From Splendidivirga corallicola (GTDB lineage: Bacteria; Bacteroidota; Bacteroidia; Cytophagales; Cyclobacteriaceae): DNA of 64,000 nt. Both the position numbers and the translations under genes were made by a program. Location of the stretch: assembly GCA_030442035.1 (NCBI GenBank), contig JAUJEA010000001.1, forward strand, positions 310,001-374,000. The letters are read 5' to 3'. Below are positions 54,104 through 62,649 of the stretch, in pieces (positions within the stretch are counted from its first letter, which is position 1; each line of letters opens with the position of its first letter). The notes below the pieces were generated by a model. The model searched no databases and was not told the DNA's origin. It saw only the letters and a list, made by a program, of their open reading frames with translations.

Positions 54104-54756
54104 ATGATTATCGTAAGTGTTTAAGTATTCAGGTATTTCAATATTGAAGTTGAGGAAACATCGATTTTTGGTTCAAATTAAAAATCTTCCACATCCCCAA
54201 ATCAAATTACAATGATCGCTAAAATAAGTTCTTAATACAATTATATTTAATCTAAAAATTGTTACAGATCACATGTAAGTTTTTTCACTTAAAATTTCAA
54301 ATATTGAATCGTACTGATCAATTCATATTTTGTCAAAGTAAATTTAAAGCACTAAGCGCTCATTCTATTGGTCTTTTTAGATGTGACATAAATTAAAGTC
54401 TCCAAATTTGATTACGTTCACACCTCAGATTTAAGTGTGGAATGTGATCTTTTTAAGTATTTTCTTACCTGCTAAAAATAAACATCATATTACCTCCAAT
54501 AACCTTCTTTGGATAGAAACTTGAATAATTGTAAAATCACAATCTTTTTAATGTAAACAATCTTGCCAAAATTCCTTTGTAACGGAGCCTAAAATGGTAT
54601 TTTGCAGGTCTTTGTTAAATCTGAATTAACGTCTTATTCATTAAAAAAAAATATTGATATCCATATAGTGGTAGAATATAGGCAAAAGGTCTTTATGATA
54701 AATATTTTTTTGGCTAATATTGGGCCGCGAAATTCATAACCTATTTATTTTATTTA
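54104..54756. other. 653-bp intergenic region between divergent aminotransferase and pfkA genes
   Basis: No gene, RNA or strong hairpin is seen. It is very AT-rich and must hold the two divergent promoters, but I found no exact TAnnTTTG box with a well-spaced -33 partner. The near match TATTTTGC (54598-54605) is the best candidate on the pfkA side. Confidence 0.4.
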
Positions 54757-55728
54757 ATGAAAAGAATTGGAATTTTCACTTCTGGAGGAGATGCTCCGGG
54801 CATGAACGCATGCATTAGGGCAGCAGTAAGAACAGCCATTTATCACGATATGGAGGTTTTTGGTATTAAATATGGCTACGATGGAATGATAAAGGGAGAT
54901 ATTTTTCCTATGGATTCACATTCGGTTAGCAATATTGTACAAAAGTCAGGTACTAAACTCAAGTCTGCCCGCAGTAAGGATTTTCAAACAAAGAAAGGAA
55001 GAGAAAGAGCCTATTATCAATTGACCAGATTCGGAATTGAAGGGTTAATTGCCATTGGCGGAGATGGAACTTTTACAGGAGCAAAAGTATTTTTTGAAGA
55101 ATTTAATTTGCCGGTTATAGGAGTTCCAGGTACTATTGACAATGATCTTTTTGGTACTGACAATACCATTGGTTTTGATACTGCAGTAAATACCGCACTT
55201 CAAGCTATTGATAAAATAAGAGATACAGCAGATTCTCATGATCGTGTATTTTTTATTGAAGTAATGGGACGAGACTCCGGATATATTGCAATCCAGTCAG
55301 GTATTGGTGGTGGAGCAGAGCTTGTAATGGTTCCTGAAACTGAGACAACTATTACAGAAGTTATCAGTACTTTAAAGAAAGGCTGGACCCGGCAAAAGAC
55401 TTCATCGATCATTGTAATAGCTGAGGGAGACGAAGCCGGAAATGCTGTAGAGATTGCTGAAAAGGTTAAATCTCAAATCAAAGAAAAAGATTTCAGAGTA
55501 TCCATACTTGGCCATATCCAAAGAGGTGGGGCACCCACAGCGCATGACAGAATATTGGCGAGCAGGTTGGGCGTAGGGGCCGTGGAAGGCCTCAGAGAAG
55601 GGAAGAAAAATGTCATGGTCGGTATTATTAACAATCAACTAACATTTACTTCTTTAGAAGAAAGTATTACCAAGCAAAAACCCCTTAACCCTGATTTAAT
55701 CAGAATGGTGGATATTCTCAGTATTTAA
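54757..55728 (+). CDS. pfkA: ATP-dependent 6-phosphofructokinase
   Basis: The 323-residue protein is a standard bacterial PfkA: GGDAPGMNACIRAAVR for ATP binding, the catalytic PGTIDNDLFGTDNTIGFDTA block, VFFIEVMGRDSGYIA, and GHIQRGGAPTAHDR. It phosphorylates fructose-6-phosphate in glycolysis in the cytoplasm. The presence of a Gly in the GGDGTF motif indicates use of ATP rather than pyrophosphate. Its last 33 bp overlap the 3' end of miaA on the other strand. Confidence 0.97.
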   Translation: MKRIGIFTSGGDAPGMNACIRAAVRTAIYHDMEVFGIKYGYDGMIKGDIFPMDSHSVSNIVQKSGTKLKSARSKDFQTKKGRERAYYQLTRFGIEGLIAIGGDGTFTGAKVFFEEFNLPVIGVPGTIDNDLFGTDNTIGFDTAVNTALQAIDKIRDTADSHDRVFFIEVMGRDSGYIAIQSGIGGGAELVMVPETETTITEVISTLKKGWTRQKTSSIIVIAEGDEAGNAVEIAEKVKSQIKEKDFRVSILGHIQRGGAPTAHDRILASRLGVGAVEGLREGKKNVMVGIINNQLTFTSLEESITKQKPLNPDLIRMVDILSI

Positions 55729-56649
55729 TATTTCGGTTCTGATCCAATTGAGCATTTCTTCAAAATTATCCGGATGAAACCATTGGATGGAATCGTCCTT
55801 CTTAAACCAGGTGAATTGTCTTTTGGCATATCTCCTGGAATTTCTTTTTAAAAGCCGTACAGCTTCAGACTCATCATAGACCCCATCCATAAAATCAAAT
55901 ATTTCTTTGTACCCAACAGTTTGCAAGGCATTCAACTTTTTAAACGGATATAATTTCTTTGCTTCTTCAAACAATCCGATGTTGATCATTTGATCCATTC
56001 GTTCATCTATTCTTTGGTAAAGCTCACTTCTTTCTCTTTCCAGACCGACTTTGATTATTTTAAAGGGTCTTTGGATTTTCTTTTCCCTTAAAAAGGAGGA
56101 AAATGGTTGACCTGTTGTCAAACAAACTTCCAGTGCCCTAATAATCCTTTGTGGATTATGCCGATCTACCTTCTTAAAATACACAGGGTCCAGGTTCTTC
56201 AACTCCTCGAGCAAATTCGATAATCCTTCAGCCTCGAATCGTTGATTTAGTTCTTCTCTGATCTTTTCATCGGTTTTGGGAACATCATCAATACCCTCAC
56301 AAACAGTTTTGACATACAGGCCAGAACCTCCGGTCAAAATTGCAATATCCTTTTCTTGATGCACCGTATCAATCATGGCAAGCGCATCTTTCTCAAAGCT
56401 GACAATATTGTAATCATCATGAATCGATAATGAATTAATTAGGTGATGTGGTACCTGGCTTAATTCATCGATGCTGGGCTTGGCTGTTCCAACATTCATT
56501 TCCTGATAAAATTGCCGAGAATCCGCTGAGATAATCTCAGCGTTTAAGGCAACCGCCAGGTCTATGCATATTGATGTTTTACCAACAGCCGTTGGTCCTA
56601 CCACAACAAGGAGGTATTTATGATGAACGTTTCCCAATTTAGAGCACAT
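55696..56649 (-). CDS. miaA: tRNA dimethylallyltransferase
   Basis: From ATG 56649 the protein has 317 residues; an in-frame TTG at 56685 would add 12. It shows the P-loop GPTAVGKTS, then IISADSRQFYQEMNVGTAKPS, GGSGLYVKTVCEG and the RYAKRQFTWFKKD segment that binds the tRNA anticodon loop. MiaA adds an isopentenyl group to A37 of tRNAs reading UNN codons. Its coding end overlaps pfkA by 33 bp tail to tail, so their transcripts run into each other. Confidence 0.94.
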   Translation of the reverse strand: MCSKLGNVHHKYLLVVVGPTAVGKTSICIDLAVALNAEIISADSRQFYQEMNVGTAKPSIDELSQVPHHLINSLSIHDDYNIVSFEKDALAMIDTVHQEKDIAILTGGSGLYVKTVCEGIDDVPKTDEKIREELNQRFEAEGLSNLLEELKNLDPVYFKKVDRHNPQRIIRALEVCLTTGQPFSSFLREKKIQRPFKIIKVGLERERSELYQRIDERMDQMINIGLFEEAKKLYPFKKLNALQTVGYKEIFDFMDGVYDESEAVRLLKRNSRRYAKRQFTWFKKDDSIQWFHPDNFEEMLNWIRTEILNTENIHHSD

Positions 56650-56799
56650 AATGGCACAAATGTAAATATTAAATGCATTTTGCAATTTGAAAAGATTTTG
56701 GATTGAGTTACTTTTTGTTTTTTAGTGTAAATCAACCAAAATCCGTTTTTCGAGATTTTTTCCATAAATTTGGTTAAAGGGTTCATCAAATTTCCTGGT

Positions 56800-59700
56800 A
56801 TGGATTTTCATTCTAAGACAAAAGAGCAGTTGGCCGCAGAAATTAAAAATCTGCAAAAGAAACTGGAAATTGCAGAGAGAAGGTTTTCCAAATTATTCGA
56901 ATCTTCCCATGACTCAATTCTGATCCTTGAAAACGGCAGAATCATTGACTGCAATTACAGAGCGATCAAAACTTTTAAAAGGAGCCGAACCCGTTTAATT
57001 TACAAAAGCATAGCGGACCTTTCTCCAACAAGCCAACCTGATGGGTCCATCTCCTCTGAGAAGATCGACATTTTTATTGAATCGGCGCTTAGAGGTGAAA
57101 AACAAATATTTGATTGGCAATTCGAACGAAGCCCTAATGACATATTCTACTCACGGATCATTCTTGACCTGAACATCGTCGCAGAGAAATCTTTCTTGTT
57201 TGTTCAAATCAGGGATCTTACACGCCGAAAAATAGCGCTTAAAAGCTTTCGGGAGGGTGAATCAAAATTCAGGACCCTCGCTGACAATGCTCCTGTTTTG
57301 CTTAAGATGACGACTCCGAACAATTACTTCTATTATTTCAGTAAACAATGGTTGGAGTTTACAGGAAAAACTGAAAAACAAGAGCAAAACAATGGCTGGA
57401 TCGATAATATCTACAAGGAGGATGTGGACCGGGTGCTATCAGAAATAGACCTGGCATTCAAAAAAAGACAAAAGTATGATGTTACCTACAGGCTAAAAAG
57501 AAATGATGGCGTTCACAGGTGGGTACAGGATATGGGTATCCCCCACCAAGATGAAGAGGGCAAATTTACCGGTTATATTTCGGCAACTATCGATATTTCT
57601 GACAGACGATTATTAGAAGAAGAAGAGAATAGAAAGGCAGCACTTGCAGAATCAGAAAAAAGGTTGCACCAATCACTGAGGAAAGCCAATATTCTGGCTA
57701 TTACCGTAAACAATAAGGGTACCATAACCTTTTGCAATAATTCCATTTGTAAACTCATTGACAGTGATAATGATGATATCATTGGGAAAGATATATTTGA
57801 CCTCGTAATACTGGGAGAAACTAAATCATCCGAAAAAATAAATTTCGAAAACATCATTGAAAACGGAGGATTTCCAAGTGATGTCGAAACCTTCTTGAAA
57901 TCAGCAAATGGTGAGCTTATAGATGTTTTATTCAATTCCATTATTCTAAATAATGAAAAGGGGCAAATATCCGGAATAACGTTTATCGGAGAAGATATCT
58001 CTGAGCAAAACAAGGTCAAAAAAGCACTTGACCGGACCAATGCTCAATTGAAAGATCTCTTTGACAATTCAAATGATTTGATCCAGGTATTCACACTTAA
58101 GGGAGATTTCCTATTAGTGAATAAAGCCTGGACTGAAAAATTAGGTTATGCAGATAGCGAACTTGCCAGTATAAAGCTTCAAGATATCATCCATCCTTCT
58201 CACAAGGAAAATACATTGGAATCATTAAAGCTTATCGCCAAAGGTCATAATATTGAGAAAATTGAAACTGTATTCCTTTCAAAAGAAGGAAGAGGCATTT
58301 TTCTCTCCGGAAGTGTTAATGCCAGTAAGGAAAGGGGTGATGCGACTGAGTTGCGCGGTATATTCCATGATATTACAGAAAGAGTAAGGGCCGAAAAAGC
58401 TCAAAGCTTATATTACAGTATTGCCAATCTTACTGTTCAAAGCATCAATCTTAATGACCTTTATTCCAATATTCACAAAGAACTGAGTAAGGTTATTCCT
58501 GTTGATAATTTTTATATTTCATTGTATAAGAAGGGAGAAAAAACCATTCATTTCCCGTATTTCATTGACGAACATTTTGGTCCTTCTACTAAGCCAATGG
58601 AGCGTCCTGTTGGAAAGGGGCTTCCTGAATATGCGATTGACCAGGGAAAGCCACTTTTCCTTAGAGAAAAGGATATTGAGCAGTTAATTGATGAAAGGAA
58701 ACTGAATATTGATATGATCCTGCCAAAAGTGTGGCTAGGTGTTCCTTTGACCTTGGAAAATAAAACTTTAGGTATTATATCAATTTTATCTTATGACCAT
58801 AAGAATAGCTATACTTTCCGTGATCTTGAACTACTGGATTTTATTTCCGGACAAATAGCATTGGCTATTGAAAGGAAACAAAATGAGGAAAAGATCAATA
58901 AACAAACCGCAAGGCTTCGAGCTATCTTTGAAAGTAGTACACACCTTATATGGTCTGTAAACCGGAGCTACGAATTTACTTCTTTCAATCAAAACTTCTC
59001 AGATGCCATTTATGGCCAATATGGGACACGTCCAGCCCTTATCAATGATAAATATCAAATTGAAAACGCCGATTATCATGGTTATTGGCACGATATATAC
59101 CGCAAGGCATTTGAAGGAAATAGTCTGGAGTTTGAAACCAAATTTAAGGACATCAGCGGAAAAGAATTGTGGAAAACCATATTTATCAATCCAATTTATT
59201 CGGAAGATGGAAGTATAGAGGAGCTCTCCGGAATTGCCAATGATATTACAGAGAAAAAACAATCGGAGATTGCGCTTCAAAGAAGTGAGAAAAAGTTCCG
59301 TGATATTTTCGAATCGTTCCAGGACATCTATTTCAGATGTCGTTTGAATGGTACCATTACGATGATTAGTCCCTCTGTCAATGAATTAATAGGATATAAT
59401 CAAAAAGATGTACTCAACAAGAATATTACTGATTACTATCTGTACAATACTAAAACCAAGGACTTAATTCGAAAACTGGTAAAACGAAAAAGTGTTCGGA
59501 ATTTCGAAGCTTCCATTATTGATAAGAAAGGGAATATTCTTCAATGCATTTGTAACGTCCGGCTCTTATCAAATGATCAGGACCAACCAGTAGAAATAGA
59601 AGGAGTGGCCAGGGACATTACAAATCTTAAAAAAGCCAATGAGGAATTGCTCAATGCCAAAGACATTGCCGAGCACTCATTAAAAGTTAAGGAAATTTTC

Positions 59701-61257
59701 CTTGCCAATATGAGTCACGAAATCAGGACTCCGATGAATGGTATTATTGGAATGATCGATCTGCTGGGAAGTACTAACCTGGAAAATGAGCAGAAGGAAT
59801 ACATTCAGACCATAAAGAAATCATCAGAAACCTTATTGAATATTCTTAATAGCATTCTTGACCTGAGTAAAATAGAAGCCGGTAAGATGCAATTAAATCC
59901 TGTTACAGTAAGTGTTAAGGATTTAATGGACAAACTCTATGCACTATTTTCTCAACAGGCTCTATCCAAGAATATCAATTTATTCTATCATATCGGAGAA
60001 GACATACCTAAATATATTTCCGTAGATGAAATACGACTTCTTCAAATCCTCTCTAATCTCACATCTAATGCCATTAAATTCACGAAGGGTGGCGGGTCAA
60101 TTAATATCAATTTAAAAAGTACCAGGACCGCAGCTAATAAATATTTGTTAAAGGCCGAAGTGAGAGATTCAGGCATTGGTATTTCAAAGGACAATATGGA
60201 CAGGTTGTTCAATAATTTCAGTCAGTTGGATAATTCATCTACCAAAGAATATGAAGGTACCGGATTGGGTTTAGCTATTTCCAAAGAGCTGGCTGCGTTA
60301 ATGGGAGGAGAAATAGGTGTTTACTCAAGTCCGGGATTCGGAAGTACTTTCTGGTTTACTTTTGAAGTAGAAAAAGGAAACGAAAAGTCGTACAAAAAAA
60401 CCAATAAACATAAGAAGGATCCCGGATTAACACAGCCTTTTAGTGATACTAAGCCAAATCTGCTTATTGTAGACGATAATCAGGTAAACCGGCAGGTAGC
60501 AAGCCAGATTCTCCGAAAATCAGGATGTAACGTTGATACGGCACATAGTGGTAGAGAAGCGCTTAAGCTTGTTCAAAAAAAGGAATACGATATCATTTTT
60601 ATGGATATCCAAATGCCCGGCATGGATGGAATAACGGTTACCAAACGAATAAAACGGTTGAAGCTGGATTCATTACCGCCAATCATAGCAATGACTGCTT
60701 ATTCTATGCAGGAAGATAGAGAAAAATTCCTGAAAGCAGGACTTGATGACTATATATCAAAGCCCCTGAAGGCCAATGCACTTATTTCGAAAGTTCAGGA
60801 TTGGGTTTTAAACAAGGACGAGTCTTCCGGTCTTCTTGGGAGTAACTTTAGGGAAGGACAAGAAACCATACAGGAATCGATTATTGATATGATAATTGAC
60901 GAAGAAATTATAGATCAGTTATCAAAATATGGGGGGGAAGAAACGTTAATAAAGATCTATGAGGATTTTGAACAAGAGACTGCCGAAGAGGTTGAAAATC
61001 TTGACGAACACCTCAAAAACAAGCACTATAAGGATATTTTAAGTATCTTGCACACTATTAAAGGCAATGCCGGGACATTAGGTATTGGGAAAGTGGCCAA
61101 GTGTGCCGAGCTAATTGAATCTCGATTAAAGAACCAAAATTACGGGACTCTTGAACAAGATTTTGGCACAATCAAAATGATGTTCTCTGAGTTTCGAATC
61201 AACTATAGGGATATTCTAAAAAAACAACTAAAATGTCAGGAACAAGAAAAGTATTAG
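56800..61257 (+). CDS. hybrid sensor histidine kinase: six PAS, GAF, HisKA, HATPase, REC, HPt
   Basis: From ATG 56800 the protein has 1485 residues; a TTG at 56770 lies upstream in frame. There is no transmembrane helix or signal peptide, so it is cytosolic. Order: PAS domains at about 27-145, 153-275, 280-405 and 408-530, GAF at 536-690, PAS at 700-825 and 828-950, HisKA with H973 (NMSHEIRTPMNG), HATPase (about 1075-1190, TGLGLAISKEL), receiver with D1269 (FMDIQMPGMDG), and HPt with H1418 (LHTIKGNAGTLG). It carries a full His-Asp-His relay in one chain. Its end overlaps the response-regulator gene by 25 bp. Confidence 0.92.
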   Translation: MDFHSKTKEQLAAEIKNLQKKLEIAERRFSKLFESSHDSILILENGRIIDCNYRAIKTFKRSRTRLIYKSIADLSPTSQPDGSISSEKIDIFIESALRGEKQIFDWQFERSPNDIFYSRIILDLNIVAEKSFLFVQIRDLTRRKIALKSFREGESKFRTLADNAPVLLKMTTPNNYFYYFSKQWLEFTGKTEKQEQNNGWIDNIYKEDVDRVLSEIDLAFKKRQKYDVTYRLKRNDGVHRWVQDMGIPHQDEEGKFTGYISATIDISDRRLLEEEENRKAALAESEKRLHQSLRKANILAITVNNKGTITFCNNSICKLIDSDNDDIIGKDIFDLVILGETKSSEKINFENIIENGGFPSDVETFLKSANGELIDVLFNSIILNNEKGQISGITFIGEDISEQNKVKKALDRTNAQLKDLFDNSNDLIQVFTLKGDFLLVNKAWTEKLGYADSELASIKLQDIIHPSHKENTLESLKLIAKGHNIEKIETVFLSKEGRGIFLSGSVNASKERGDATELRGIFHDITERVRAEKAQSLYYSIANLTVQSINLNDLYSNIHKELSKVIPVDNFYISLYKKGEKTIHFPYFIDEHFGPSTKPMERPVGKGLPEYAIDQGKPLFLREKDIEQLIDERKLNIDMILPKVWLGVPLTLENKTLGIISILSYDHKNSYTFRDLELLDFISGQIALAIERKQNEEKINKQTARLRAIFESSTHLIWSVNRSYEFTSFNQNFSDAIYGQYGTRPALINDKYQIENADYHGYWHDIYRKAFEGNSLEFETKFKDISGKELWKTIFINPIYSEDGSIEELSGIANDITEKKQSEIALQRSEKKFRDIFESFQDIYFRCRLNGTITMISPSVNELIGYNQKDVLNKNITDYYLYNTKTKDLIRKLVKRKSVRNFEASIIDKKGNILQCICNVRLLSNDQDQPVEIEGVARDITNLKKANEELLNAKDIAEHSLKVKEIFLANMSHEIRTPMNGIIGMIDLLGSTNLENEQKEYIQTIKKSSETLLNILNSILDLSKIEAGKMQLNPVTVSVKDLMDKLYALFSQQALSKNINLFYHIGEDIPKYISVDEIRLLQILSNLTSNAIKFTKGGGSININLKSTRTAANKYLLKAEVRDSGIGISKDNMDRLFNNFSQLDNSSTKEYEGTGLGLAISKELAALMGGEIGVYSSPGFGSTFWFTFEVEKGNEKSYKKTNKHKKDPGLTQPFSDTKPNLLIVDDNQVNRQVASQILRKSGCNVDTAHSGREALKLVQKKEYDIIFMDIQMPGMDGITVTKRIKRLKLDSLPPIIAMTAYSMQEDREKFLKAGLDDYISKPLKANALISKVQDWVLNKDESSGLLGSNFREGQETIQESIIDMIIDEEIIDQLSKYGGEETLIKIYEDFEQETAEEVENLDEHLKNKHYKDILSILHTIKGNAGTLGIGKVAKCAELIESRLKNQNYGTLEQDFGTIKMMFSEFRINYRDILKKQLKCQEQEKY

Positions 61258-61607
61258 TAGCTGAAGACAGCTCAGTAATCCAAAACCTAACAAAAAAAAT
61301 CCTCCAATTTCAAAACTATCAAATTACAGCTGTAAAGAATGGAAAGCAGGTCATAGACAAAATCGAAAAAGAGGAATTCGATGTGATTTTAATGGATATC
61401 AACATGCCTATTATGGATGGGATGGAATGTGCCAGAAAAATCAGGGCTATGGACAACGCTCAAAAGTCGCAAACACCGATAATTGCCATTACAGGTAATG
61501 CTCAAAATTATAGTATGGATGACTTTAAGGAAGCTGGAATAAATGAATATTTACCTAAACCATTGAATTTCGATAACCTTGTCGAAATGGTTAAAAAATA
61601 TGCCTAG
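61233..61607 (+). CDS. single-domain response regulator (CheY-like)
   Basis: The 124-residue receiver domain has the acidic pair in VLVAEDSSVIQ, the phospho-acceptor D55 in VILMDINMPIMDG, the switch Thr in IIAITGNA and the Lys in EYLPKPLN. It has no output domain. The overlap with the kinase gene (25 bp) and the kinase's own HPt suggest it is the final acceptor of that relay, acting by protein contact. The downstream target is unknown. Confidence 0.93.
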   Translation: MSGTRKVLVAEDSSVIQNLTKKILQFQNYQITAVKNGKQVIDKIEKEEFDVILMDINMPIMDGMECARKIRAMDNAQKSQTPIIAITGNAQNYSMDDFKEAGINEYLPKPLNFDNLVEMVKKYA

Positions 61608-61612
61608 ATCAA

Positions 61613-61888
61613 ATGAACATTAAGTATACTAAGAGTTTCCTAAATAAGCTCGAGGATATCTTTGCGGAATCTGATTATAACCTTCGTTATGAAAAGGGTA
61701 ATTTCAAATCCGGATATTGTATTTTGAATAAAAATAAAATAGCTATTGTTAATAAATATTTTACCACTGAGGGAAAAATTAGTTGTCTTATTGAAATCTT
61801 GAAATCGGCCAACATTGGTATTAAGTCACTCAGTGAAAAAAACCAAAAACTTTTTTTAGAACTGACACAAACCGAACTAGAGATTTGA
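61613..61888 (+). CDS. small conserved protein of unknown function
   Basis: A 91-residue soluble protein with a mixed alpha/beta composition: a basic start MNIKYTKSFLNKLEDIF, a central beta-rich part with FKSGYCILNKNKIAIVNKYF, then a helix ending ELTQTELEI. I do not recognise a family. Its gene lies 5 bp after the response regulator and its TGA overlaps the TTG start of the metallo-hydrolase, so it is firmly inside the operon. Function is left open. Confidence 0.65.
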   Translation: MNIKYTKSFLNKLEDIFAESDYNLRYEKGNFKSGYCILNKNKIAIVNKYFTTEGKISCLIEILKSANIGIKSLSEKNQKLFLELTQTELEI

Positions 61889-62646
61889 TTGTAACATTTT
61901 TAGGGACAGGAACATCTCAGGGAGTACCCGTCATTGGTTGCGGTTGCGAGGTTTGTCAATCATTAGATTATAGAGATAAAAGACTCAGAACTTCAGTACA
62001 CATTGCCGTTGAAGGCAAAAGCTTTGTTATTGACAGTGGACCTGATTTCAGGCAACAGGTATTACGTGAAAGAATACATAAACTGGATGCACTAATCTTT
62101 ACACATCAGCACAAAGATCATACGGCCGGAATGGATGATGTCCGATCCTACAACTTTAAGCAGCAAAAAGATATGCCGATATATGCTAAAGCTGAGGTAA
62201 TTGAGCAACTTAAGAGGGAATATGCTTATGTCTTTTCTGAGGTAAAATATCCTGGAACTCCCAGTGTAGAAATACATGAAATTGAAAACAGACCATTTCA
62301 AATTGAAGGGGTTAACATAACACCTATTTATGTACTCCATTATAAACTACCCGTTTTTGGCTTTAGAATCAAAGATTTTACCTACATAACCGATACCAAC
62401 TACATTGATGACAAGGAAAAAGAAAAAATCATTGGTTCTGAAGTATTGGTCCTCAATGCGCTTCAAAAAGAAAAGCACATTTCACATTTTAATCTGGAAG
62501 AGGCCATTGCTATGGTGGAGGAACTAAAACCAAAGAAAGCTTATTTCACTCATATCAGTCATAAAATGGGAACACATCGGGAAGCTTCCAAAGAACTGCC
62601 GGACAACATGGAATTGGCTTATGATGGCTTAAAGATTCACATGTAA
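61885..62646 (+). CDS. MBL-fold metallo-hydrolase (PhnP-like)
   Basis: The protein starts at TTG 61885 within ATTTGA, overlapping the preceding stop; the 253 residues begin with the first fold strand IVTFLGTGTSQGVPVIGC. The metal site is THQHKDHTAG (H-x-H-x-D-H), followed by the late His in YFTHISHKMG. A Cys pair in GCGCEVCQS matches the structural site found in PhnP. The family includes phosphodiesterases of phosphonate degradation and cyclic-nucleotide hydrolases; no phn genes are near, so the substrate is open. Confidence 0.85.
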   Translation: MIVTFLGTGTSQGVPVIGCGCEVCQSLDYRDKRLRTSVHIAVEGKSFVIDSGPDFRQQVLRERIHKLDALIFTHQHKDHTAGMDDVRSYNFKQQKDMPIYAKAEVIEQLKREYAYVFSEVKYPGTPSVEIHEIENRPFQIEGVNITPIYVLHYKLPVFGFRIKDFTYITDTNYIDDKEKEKIIGSEVLVLNALQKEKHISHFNLEEAIAMVEELKPKKAYFTHISHKMGTHREASKELPDNMELAYDGLKIHM

Positions 62647-62649
62647 AGA

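Noticed and set aside
54104-54756. Possible tRNA or riboswitch in the 653-bp gap before pfkA
   Set aside because: No cloverleaf, TTC-loop sequence or conserved riboswitch core could be found; the region is simply AT-rich.
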